In this document: positions 33,346 through 41,057 of the stretch, piece after piece
How positions within the stretch are numbered: the stretch's first letter is position 1
Layout: every line of letters starts with the position of its first letter
NCBI RefSeq assembly: GCF_030123405.1
Contig: NZ_CP126110.1
Coordinates: 5,270,001 to 5,334,000 of the forward strand
Source of the DNA: Neobacillus sp. WH10
Lineage (GTDB): Bacteria; Bacillota; Bacilli; Bacillales; Cytobacillaceae
Length of the DNA: 64,000 nt
Reading direction: 5' to 3'
Notes under the pieces: model-generated
What the model saw: only the letters and a program-made list of their open reading frames with translations
What the model was told of the DNA's origin: nothing
The model's database searches: none
Program-made: the position numbers and the translations under genes

Positions 33346-35217
33346 TTATCTTAATGCTCCGCTGCTGTAAAAATAATAGGACTTACCTGAGATTTTGGCC
33401 CAGCCGGTGACCATGGCGCCGCTGCTGTTGAAGTAATACCACGTCGTGCCGACTTTTTGCCAGCCGGTAACCATTGCTCCGCCGCTGTTGAAGTAATACC
33501 ACATCGTACCGACTTTTTGCCAGCCGGTAACCATTGCTCCGCCGCTGTTGAAGTAATACCACGTCGTGCCGACCTTCTGCCAGCCGGTAATCATTGCTCC
33601 GCCGCTGTTGAAGTAGTACCAGGTCATGCCGACCTTTTGCCAGCCGGTCGCCATCGCACCGCTGCCGGTGAGGTAATACCAGGTCGACCCCTGCTTTAGC
33701 CAGCCCGTTTGCACAACGCCAGTGTTATTGGCGTAGTACCAAGTCCCGCCGACATTAAACCAGGCCGTTTTCGGCTTAAAGATGACTGGGTCGTAATAGT
33801 AGCGCTTGCCGTCGGTGGTCACCCAGCCTGAAGGGTTTTTGGCTGCAACGGTAATCGTTGTTTCCTCGGCTGCGTTCTCTGAATCGGCGGTGGCTGAAAC
33901 AACTAACTTTGTCCCTTGCTTTTGAACCGGGATCGTGGCGGTGAAGCTGCCGTCTGCACTGGCCGTGGCAGTGCCAATCACCGCTTCGCCTGCTTTTACC
34001 TCGATTTTCGTACCTGACTGTGACTGCCCGCTAACAGCCATATCGCTGTCGGTTACCTGATTGACCACGGGCTTTGCTAACAGAATCCGAACAGTATGAT
34101 TTATTTCCGGATAGACTAAATTCTGGGCCTTATCGTACACTTGCAAATCCAGCTTGTAGGTTCCCGCTTCCATATAGGGATCCACCCGAAAAGTAGTTTC
34201 CCATAAACCGGTGGCAGGATTGTAGGCCAGCTGAGATTGATATTGATTTTTCCCGAAAAAGTGCAGTTCGGCTGAGGCGACCCCTGATTTGTCATCGGTG
34301 ATTTTCGCCGTGACCTTTAGCTGATCCCCCAGATTGAGCACCTGTTTGCTGACGGTAATGTTCTCGACCTTTGGCGGGGTGTAATCCGCGTTCACATTGG
34401 TGAGTTCGAAGTCCTTGACTTCAGTTGTCACGTTGCCGGCCAAATCCGTGATTTGAACCATCACGCCACAGGTGCCCGGTTCGGTGTTTTCAGAAAAAGT
34501 ATAACTGAAGCTCCACTGATCGGTTTTGCTGTCGTAGGTCAGCGGCTGCCCGACCTTCGTCCAGCCGTTCGGCATCTGAAAATCTGCCTTCACCGACTTG
34601 ATCCCCGAAGCATCGGCCGCTTTGATCGTGACAGTAAACGGCTCGCCCGCTTTCACCGGCTGCGGCTCCAAGCGGAAGCTGCTCATGACGGGCTTCACCC
34701 GGTCTTCGTTCGGATTAACTACGGTGATCGACTGGTCCGTGTAACGGTACCACCAATATTCATTTCCATAGATATCGAAGGCCAGATGCCATTTTCCCTG
34801 ATGGTCGTAGTCCTGGACTTGATAGGTGCCGCTCCATGTGCCGTCCGCGCTGTTGTAGTTTAGGTCAATTTGCTTGCCCGTGTAACCGTTCAGGTTTGCC
34901 TGCACCTTTTTTACCCCATACACCGGTGAGTTGATTTTTGCCGTGATGGTGATGATGTCTCCCGGTTTTGCATCATCCGGGGTGATGGACACACTTTCAA
35001 TCGTCGGCGAATTCGGTTCAGGATCTGTTGTAGTAGGTCCTGTTTGTTCTGTTGGCTGCGAAGACATGGTTGTCCCACTGGACGATGGCTCCGAAACCGT
35101 AGTTAGGATTGTTTTAATAACGCTGCTTCCACTGCTTTCTGAGACAGTGTTCGCCAATCCCGCGCTTGGCAGAACCAACATGAACGTTGTAAGTGCTGCA
35201 ATCATTCTTTTGCCCAA
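33346..35217 (-). CDS. Secreted protein: Ig-like/Ca-binding-type domains plus C-terminal wall-binding repeats
   Basis: A 623-residue exported protein. The signal peptide ends near GLA-N (22), and a Ser/Thr/Pro linker follows to about residue 70. Three domains of about 95 residues then contain P-x-x-x-G-D-x-x-x-V-x-A-K-I-x-D-x-S-G-V patterns (Ig-like folds). A Big-type domain follows at about 380-455 (VTDSDMAVSGQSQSGTKIEVK), and then seven wall-binding repeats to the end (GWQKVGTTWYYFNSGGAMVT). The repeat units are near-identical at DNA level (60 bases), so copy number can change. It probably decorates the cell wall. Arrays of a 52-bp repeat lie on both sides. Confidence 0.85.
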   Translation of the reverse strand: MGKRMIAALTTFMLVLPSAGLANTVSESSGSSVIKTILTTVSEPSSSGTTMSSQPTEQTGPTTTDPEPNSPTIESVSITPDDAKPGDIITITAKINSPVYGVKKVQANLNGYTGKQIDLNYNSADGTWSGTYQVQDYDHQGKWHLAFDIYGNEYWWYRYTDQSITVVNPNEDRVKPVMSSFRLEPQPVKAGEPFTVTIKAADASGIKSVKADFQMPNGWTKVGQPLTYDSKTDQWSFSYTFSENTEPGTCGVMVQITDLAGNVTTEVKDFELTNVNADYTPPKVENITVSKQVLNLGDQLKVTAKITDDKSGVASAELHFFGKNQYQSQLAYNPATGLWETTFRVDPYMEAGTYKLDLQVYDKAQNLVYPEINHTVRILLAKPVVNQVTDSDMAVSGQSQSGTKIEVKAGEAVIGTATASADGSFTATIPVQKQGTKLVVSATADSENAAEETTITVAAKNPSGWVTTDGKRYYYDPVIFKPKTAWFNVGGTWYYANNTGVVQTGWLKQGSTWYYLTGSGAMATGWQKVGMTWYYFNSGGAMITGWQKVGTTWYYFNSGGAMVTGWQKVGTMWYYFNSGGAMVTGWQKVGTTWYYFNSSGAMVTGWAKISGKSYYFYSSGALR

Positions 35218-35330
35218 GGTATATCCCCCTCAATCTCGTAAACTACCATTTTTTTATAAACTAACAATATTTTATCAGGAAATCCAGGTTTAGGGAATCG
35301 CCCAACATTCGTCATTTTGGTGAATTTTTT

Positions 35331-35665
35331 ATAAGATACCTTTTTCGTGAAATTCTCGGCAGGGAGGGCTTCCATTAGACTTGTAAGATACCTTTTTGGT
35401 GTTTTTTTACTTAAACCGGCTCTTAGAACCTCTATTAGCGACCTTTTCTTTGTTTTCTTCACCAGTTCGGGCTCTTATGAGTCTTATATGATACTATTTT
35501 GGTGTTTTTTTCGACGGAATGGGTTCCTATAAGCTTTATTGGATACCTTTTCAGTGAGTTTTTCGACGAAATTGGCTCCTATAATCCTTATAAGATACCT
35601 TTTCAGAAAGATTTACAACAGAATGGGTTCTAATGAATTCTATTAAATATCTTTCTGGCTTTTTT
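35331..35665. repeat. 52-bp tandem repeat array B (about 7 units)
   Basis: The same landmark as in array A, partly mutated, recurs at 35331, 35383, 35435, 35486, 35538, 35590 and 35642. The units are related to array A (ATAAGATACCTTTT, GGCTCCTAT). It fills the gap 35218-35728 between two wall-binding protein genes. An 86-codon open frame here is only the repeat read through. Confidence 0.9.
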
Positions 35666-35728
35666 ACCCAAAGGTTTGTATTTACTCTCCCAAAAACACA
35701 CTTGACCTTAGGGCCAAGGGTGAAAAGA

Positions 35729-38209
35729 TTATTGTAAGGCTCCGTTTCCTTTGAAATAGTACCATTTTCCGGAGATGGAGGCCCAGCCGGTGACCATGGC
35801 GCCGCTGCTGTTGAGGTAGTACCACGCGCCTCCGCTTTTCAGCCAGCCGGTTTGCATCGCCCCGCCGCTGTTGAAGTAGTACCAGGTCCTCCCGACCATC
35901 TGCCAGCCGGTTGCCATTGCGCCGCTGCTGTTGAGATAGTACCAAGTGCTTCCGCTTTTCAGCCAGCCAGTCTTCATGGCTCCACTACCGTTCAGGTAGT
36001 ACCAGGTGCTCCCACTCTTGAGCCAGCCGGTTTGCATCGCCCCGTCGCTATTTAGGTAGTACCACGCAGTTCCATCGTACATCCAACCAGTCGCCATCGC
36101 GCCAGTTGTCTTGTGGAAGTAATACCAATCGCGACCAAGCCGATACCAGCCTGTTTTTCTCTCAAAGGTCACTGGGTCATAGTAATACTTCTGACCATTT
36201 TCCTCAACCCATCCTGAGGGTCTAGTTTTTACAACCGTCACGGTGGCGGTTGGACTAACGTTTCCAGACCGGTCCGTTGTAGTGATGGTTAAGACTGTGC
36301 CTGCTTTTTGCGCCGGGATGATTACGGTAAAGGGACTGATTTTTCCATCTTTAGTGTAGTAGGCCGTGACGGATCCGATCACTGTATAATTCGCTTTCAC
36401 CACTACGGTTGAGTAGGCCTCAACCAGACCTGTGACAGTTGTATCCGTGTCCTTTACTTCATTGACGACTGGCTTTTCCGGCGGAGTCACATCCGCTACG
36501 GTGACGGATACCGCGGGACTTCTATTTCCGGATTGATCCCATACGATGACGGTGATCGATGTGCCTGCCTCTCGCAGTGGGATGTCCACAGAAAATCTGC
36601 CGTCTGCTCCGGCAATCGTTGATTTCTCCAGGTTACTTCCACTCACGCTTACTGTTGAGCCAGGTTCAGCTTCTCCAGTCACAACGGTATCTTGGTCAGT
36701 TACCTGGTTAACACGCGGCTTCTCGGGCGGAGTGGTGTCTTGTACTTTCACCCAAGCAGCGTAACTTATGTTTCCGGCCTGGTCCGTTGCGGTCACTCGT
36801 AATTCTGTCCCTGCTTTTTGCAGCGGAATTGGAATACTAAAGCGTCCATTTTGGTCTGCGACAGTTGTTCCCAGCAATGTGTCGTTTGCTTTTACCTCGA
36901 TGGTTGCATGGCTCTCTGTACTGCCTATAACCTCAGTACTCTTGTCAGTTACGGTATAAACTAACGGTTCTTTCGGCGGAGTTACGTCTTTTACGACAAC
37001 GGTGGTTGGTTCACTTCTATTTCCTGCTTTGTCTATCGCTGTAACCCTTACTTCCGTTCCTGCTTTTATCCAATCGGTATATACACTAAAGTTTCCGCTC
37101 GCATCGGCGGTACCTGTACCAATTAACTGATCCGCATTTTTCACTTCTATTGTTGACCACGGTTCTGCTGTGCCCGTGACCTTAATATCCCGATCGGTCA
37201 CTTCATGGACAATCGGTTTCGGAGGCGGTGTCACGTCTTTTACGGTGACAAATGTAACCTCGCTTATGTATCCTGATAAATCTGTTGCCTCAATAGCCAG
37301 CGGCATCCCGGTTGATAGACTATTTACAGGGACGGCAAAGCGGCCGTCAACTCCGGCTCTGGCGAATCCCAGCTGAAAATTCCCATATGAATAGACGATG
37401 TAGACGCGTATATCCGCTCCCGGTTCGGATTGACCTGTGACAAAAGTATCGCCTTCCTTTACCTCATCTACAATCGGTTTCTCCGGCGGCTTGTTATCTT
37501 CAAACTTACTGATCGGTTTAAATTCTACATAATGCGTTTTTATGTTACCGACAGTATCTCTTACTTCGATATCCAATCCTTTTTTGGTCAGTCTTGTCAA
37601 TGGCGGAAATGTAAAGGTTCCGATCCATTCATCAGTGGTGCTGTCATAGGTAAAATCGATCATGTTTGGAATAATCGTTCCACCATCACTTATTTGAGCC
37701 GTGATTGATTCAACCCCACTTTCGTCCACTGCCTTTATATGGATCGTAAAAGGATCTTCAACAATAACCGGGTCAGGATTAAAGGTGACAGATTGTATTT
37801 CCGGACGATTCCAATCACCGTTTCTTGGATTTGAAATTTGAATTTCCGCGAGAACTCCCGTAGTCGTTATATTTCCCGCGGTATCATGCAGCTCAAGCTT
37901 TAAGGACCAACTTCCCTCATGGTCATTTAATTTCACTTTATACTTGGCATTCCATAGCCCTGTATCAATGTTGTAATTCATGTCGATGACCTGGGTTGTA
38001 TGACCTTGCAGATAGGCGATTACTTTACTTACGCCGGATTCATCCGTGACCTTTGCTGTGATGGGAACGGTATCCCCGGCTGCTGCTTTATCTGGAATGG
38101 TGTAGCTCTCCAGCACAGGTCCTTTTGAATCACTATTGGCATGTACCCATCCGCCCCCAGGCAAGCAAAGTATTACACTTAATAAAGCTAGAAAAATTCT
38201 TTTTGCCAC
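35729..38209 (-). CDS. Large secreted multi-Ig-domain protein with C-terminal wall-binding repeats
   Basis: An 826-residue relative of the preceding protein. After a signal peptide ending near HA-N (about 25) come two Ig-like domains, five repeats of about 83 residues (V-T-D-x-D-x-x-V-T-G-x-A-E-P-G-S-T-I-x-V ... V-K-D-V-T-P-P-E-K-P), and eight wall-binding repeats. The frame extends 18 codons upstream, but GTG 38209 lies 8 bases after GGAGG and starts the signal peptide. It probably forms an elongated stalk on the surface, with wall anchoring at the C-terminus. Confidence 0.87.
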   Translation of the reverse strand: MAKRIFLALLSVILCLPGGGWVHANSDSKGPVLESYTIPDKAAAGDTVPITAKVTDESGVSKVIAYLQGHTTQVIDMNYNIDTGLWNAKYKVKLNDHEGSWSLKLELHDTAGNITTTGVLAEIQISNPRNGDWNRPEIQSVTFNPDPVIVEDPFTIHIKAVDESGVESITAQISDGGTIIPNMIDFTYDSTTDEWIGTFTFPPLTRLTKKGLDIEVRDTVGNIKTHYVEFKPISKFEDNKPPEKPIVDEVKEGDTFVTGQSEPGADIRVYIVYSYGNFQLGFARAGVDGRFAVPVNSLSTGMPLAIEATDLSGYISEVTFVTVKDVTPPPKPIVHEVTDRDIKVTGTAEPWSTIEVKNADQLIGTGTADASGNFSVYTDWIKAGTEVRVTAIDKAGNRSEPTTVVVKDVTPPKEPLVYTVTDKSTEVIGSTESHATIEVKANDTLLGTTVADQNGRFSIPIPLQKAGTELRVTATDQAGNISYAAWVKVQDTTPPEKPRVNQVTDQDTVVTGEAEPGSTVSVSGSNLEKSTIAGADGRFSVDIPLREAGTSITVIVWDQSGNRSPAVSVTVADVTPPEKPVVNEVKDTDTTVTGLVEAYSTVVVKANYTVIGSVTAYYTKDGKISPFTVIIPAQKAGTVLTITTTDRSGNVSPTATVTVVKTRPSGWVEENGQKYYYDPVTFERKTGWYRLGRDWYYFHKTTGAMATGWMYDGTAWYYLNSDGAMQTGWLKSGSTWYYLNGSGAMKTGWLKSGSTWYYLNSSGAMATGWQMVGRTWYYFNSGGAMQTGWLKSGGAWYYLNSSGAMVTGWASISGKWYYFKGNGALQ

Positions 38210-38378
38210 CCCGTGTTCCTCCAAATCTATTAATCTATTTCCTATTTTATCATGATATTCCACTTTTTAGTAAATACATTCGATTAATTTTATATGAGGA
38301 AAATGAAAAAGTTAGCAAGATGATTTTCAATCAATCGAATTTCCAAGCCTCCCCCTCCTCTTATCGCGGTTTTTTGGG

Positions 38379-38384
38379 TATAAT
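38379..38384 (+). promoter_or_regulatory. Promoter -10 for the SWIM gene (duplicated with 40907)
   Basis: TATAAT inside TTTTTGGGTATAATAAATG, repeated almost exactly upstream of the SNF2 gene, with similar C/T-rich sequence before it. The rest of 38210-38509 contains no supported gene. Confidence 0.55.
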
Positions 38385-38509
38385 AAATGAATATGGATTT
38401 TTTTAAAAGATTACCTGGAACGTTTCTGGGTGGATTTTTATAAAATGATTGAAGCTTCTTCGGACGGAGTTTACGATCTTTATTTTTCCATCAAAAGGGG
38501 GTTACGGCC

Positions 38510-40141
38510 TTGGAGTCTATACCTGCAAATGAATTATTGCTTGAATTTTCCGATGAGATGCGGGAGCTGTTGAACCCGAATGCCGTCGAAGATGCGAAGC
38601 TTGTGCAAAAGGGCTTGATCCTGTACCGGCAAGGGATGGTGCAGCAATTACATATTGGGGATGAGGTGGTTTCGGCGGTTGTGCAGGATGTGACTCCTGT
38701 GAAGGTCCGGCTTAATCTCGACTTTATGGCGATGAGCGAGTGTTCGTGCCCGACGGAAGGCTTATGCCGCCATCAGCTGGCTGTTTTTTTCAGTGCGTAC
38801 TCGAAAGTGGGCAGTGTCTCGGACTGGGTAACGGATTGGCGCGAGCCGATTCGTGAGAAGAAGGAGGTTTCGGGCTGGGCGATGCAGACGGCGAAGGATT
38901 TGATTAAGGCGAACGGCATGCTGAAGCCGGATTACAGCCGCTGGGTGCATTCCTTTGAGGTAAGCTTTGATACGCTGCTTGCTTCGAAAAAGTACACAAG
39001 CCCTTATGTGATTCCAGAATTGTTTGGGATTTACAAGCGGCGGATTCAAGCGAGTGCCCCGGTGGAGCAGGAATGGCGCTTACTTTATGAATTGGTCGGG
39101 ATCGTGGTATCGTTTCGTAAGCTGGCGGCTTTGTGTGACCGGCTCGGTCATGATGAGGATACTGTGAGGCGTGCCTATCTCCATTTGTTCCATAATTTGA
39201 TGGATGATGCTGAGGATCTGGCTGTGAAGATTGGGGTGCAATCGCTGCCGTTTGCGTTTGATGAGTTTATTGAGAAGTTGAAGGACGATGCGGTGGAGCT
39301 GCTGACGTGTTCCAGCGGACTTGAGTATGAACGGATTTATTTGTACCGCCTGTTATGGGTTCATTTTTTCAAAAAGAAGCTATGGCGTGAAGAGGAACTA
39401 TTGAAGATTCAGACCAGGCTGAAGGGGCTTCAAGATTGGGAGAATCCTTTGCCGCTGATGGTGGCCGGGGTTCATATCAATCTGCTCCATGGGAATGATG
39501 AGACGGCGTTAAAGTTGGTCGGTCAGTTTGCGGCTGAGGAAATTGCGCCATATATGGTATATTGGATTGATTATTTGTCCGGCTTAAAGGCGTGGCGCCG
39601 GGTTGGGCCAGTGATTGAGCTGTTTTTGCAAAAAGTAAAAGCGTATTTGGAGAATTTGGGCGGCTATCATAGCTGTACGACGTTTGCCCGGAATGCGCTG
39701 CGGTCTGTTGCTCCCTATTGTACGGAAATTGACCGGATTGATTTGTATGAGCGGTCGCTGCTGGCGATGCTCCCCTATAGTTTTGGTGAATATGAGTATG
39801 TCTTGTTTGAGCGCGGGCAGTACGATCGCTGGGGTGAGCTTCAGGCGTTTGTCGGCTTGGACTTTTATGATTTGCCGAAGGACCGCTTGAAGATTGTCGA
39901 GAAGGAGCGGCCTGAGGTGCTGCTGGCGATGCTTCACCAGACAGCACAGCGTGAGATTGACCAGAAAAACCGCGGGAGCTATCGGCTTGCGGTTCGGCAT
40001 TTGAAGAAACTAAGGACGTTGTATAAGAAGCTGAAGCGTGTTGATGACTGGCAGTATTTTTTGGACACCTTGATGGAGCGGACGAAACGGCTGCGCGCCT
40101 TTCATGAGGAGTGCAGGAGGAGTAAGCTGATTGAGGGTTGA
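38510..40141 (+). CDS. ywqB: SWIM zinc-finger protein (YwqB-like)
   Basis: A 543-residue protein with a SWIM zinc finger at C78-x-C80 ... C86-x-H88 and a long helical region after it. SWIM proteins of this type sit next to SNF2-family helicases in Bacillus (ywqB next to ywqA) and may bind DNA with them. TTG 38510 follows AAGGGGG at 8-9 bases. The following SNF2 gene is separated by 0.9 kb of repeats instead of the close spacing seen elsewhere. GC content is visibly higher than in the EPS locus. Confidence 0.88.
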   Translation: MESIPANELLLEFSDEMRELLNPNAVEDAKLVQKGLILYRQGMVQQLHIGDEVVSAVVQDVTPVKVRLNLDFMAMSECSCPTEGLCRHQLAVFFSAYSKVGSVSDWVTDWREPIREKKEVSGWAMQTAKDLIKANGMLKPDYSRWVHSFEVSFDTLLASKKYTSPYVIPELFGIYKRRIQASAPVEQEWRLLYELVGIVVSFRKLAALCDRLGHDEDTVRRAYLHLFHNLMDDAEDLAVKIGVQSLPFAFDEFIEKLKDDAVELLTCSSGLEYERIYLYRLLWVHFFKKKLWREEELLKIQTRLKGLQDWENPLPLMVAGVHINLLHGNDETALKLVGQFAAEEIAPYMVYWIDYLSGLKAWRRVGPVIELFLQKVKAYLENLGGYHSCTTFARNALRSVAPYCTEIDRIDLYERSLLAMLPYSFGEYEYVLFERGQYDRWGELQAFVGLDFYDLPKDRLKIVEKERPEVLLAMLHQTAQREIDQKNRGSYRLAVRHLKKLRTLYKKLKRVDDWQYFLDTLMERTKRLRAFHEECRRSKLIEG

Positions 40142-40325
40142 GTAGGTTGTAGGGTTTTTTGTGTGTTGAGGTGTGGCAGCTCCCATCGTTTAGTACGGTG
40201 GGCGGCTGGGTATTTTGTGGGAAAAATTATTGTTATTACGACATTGAAAATGCTTGGGAGCTTTGAATGAAAGCTCTGGGTATTTCTCAGGGCCATGTAA
40301 GACAATTTAATCGGTTTTTCAGTGA

Positions 40326-40793
40326 GTTTTGAACTTAAGACCGGTTATTGAAGACAGTTTTAATTGGTTGCTAGTGAGCTTTGTCTTTAAGACGCGCTAT
40401 TAAAGACAATTTTTATTGTTTATCAGTGAGTTTTGTCCTTCATCAAAGCTATGAAAGAAACTTTGCTCGATTTTTCAATTAGTTTTGTCCTTCATCAAAG
40501 CCATGAAAGAAACTTTGCTCGATTTTTTAATTAGTTTTGTCCTTCATCAAAGCCATGAAAGAAGCTTTGCTCGATTTTTCAATTAGTTTTGTCCTTCATC
40601 AAAGCCATGAAAGAAGCTTTGCTTGATTTTTCAATTAGTTTTGTCCTTCATCAAAGCTATGAAAGAAGATTTGCTTGATTTTTCAATTAGTTTTGTCCTT
40701 CATCAAAGCCATGAAAGAAACTTTACTCGATTTTTCAATTAGTTTTGTCCTTCATGACCGCAATGAAAGACTTTTTGCATGTTTTTTCCTCAA
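40326..40793. repeat. 52-bp tandem repeat array C (9 units, different sequence)
   Basis: The landmark AGTTTTGTCC or its variants begins at 40326, 40378, 40430, 40482, 40534, 40586, 40638, 40690 and 40742, again exactly 52 bases apart. Inner units are nearly identical; the first two and the last are diverged. Each unit holds a short inverted CAAAG/CTTTG pair. The sequence is unlike arrays A and B. It fills the gap between the SWIM and SNF2 genes, with no ORF. Confidence 0.92.
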
Positions 40794-40906
40794 GAAAGGC
40801 TATTGATTGTCACAACTGTCGATTGAAAGTTACCGTTTTTTATATTCCCCCTAATGAGACACATACTCATACCTCATCCCTTCTCCTCTAATCACAAATT
40901 TTTGGG

Positions 40907-40912
40907 TATAAT
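40907..40912 (+). promoter_or_regulatory. Promoter -10 for the SNF2 gene
   Basis: TATAAT in TTTTTGGGTATAATAAATG, a copy of the context at 38371-38390. It lies 146 bases before the ATG, with a GGTGTCAGGCACC element in between. Confidence 0.55.
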
Positions 40913-40936
40913 AAATGAATATGAACTTTTTTAAAT

Positions 40937-40949
40937 GGTGTCAGGCACC
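40937..40949. repeat. GGTGTCAGGCACC palindromic element
   Basis: A 13-base near-palindrome, one of about eleven copies in the window. It is followed by ATTCGTGGACACCAGTCCAC, which adds a second hairpin. It lies in the leader of the SNF2 gene. Confidence 0.8.
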
Positions 40950-41057
40950 ATTCGTGGACACCAGTCCACGTTGGGCGGACAGTTTTTAGATAATTTATGT
41001 AACCCGGGTTGTGGCTTTGTTTAGGCTGCAGCTCCAGTTGAAGGAGCACGTTCGATT

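Noticed and set aside
35202..35462. 86-codon minus-strand frame next to the wall-binding protein
   Set aside because: It is 52-bp tandem repeat read through; the residue pattern repeats with the DNA unit and there is no ribosome site.
40326..40793. CRISPR array
   Set aside because: There is no alternation of repeat and spacer; each unit is conserved over its full 52 bases.
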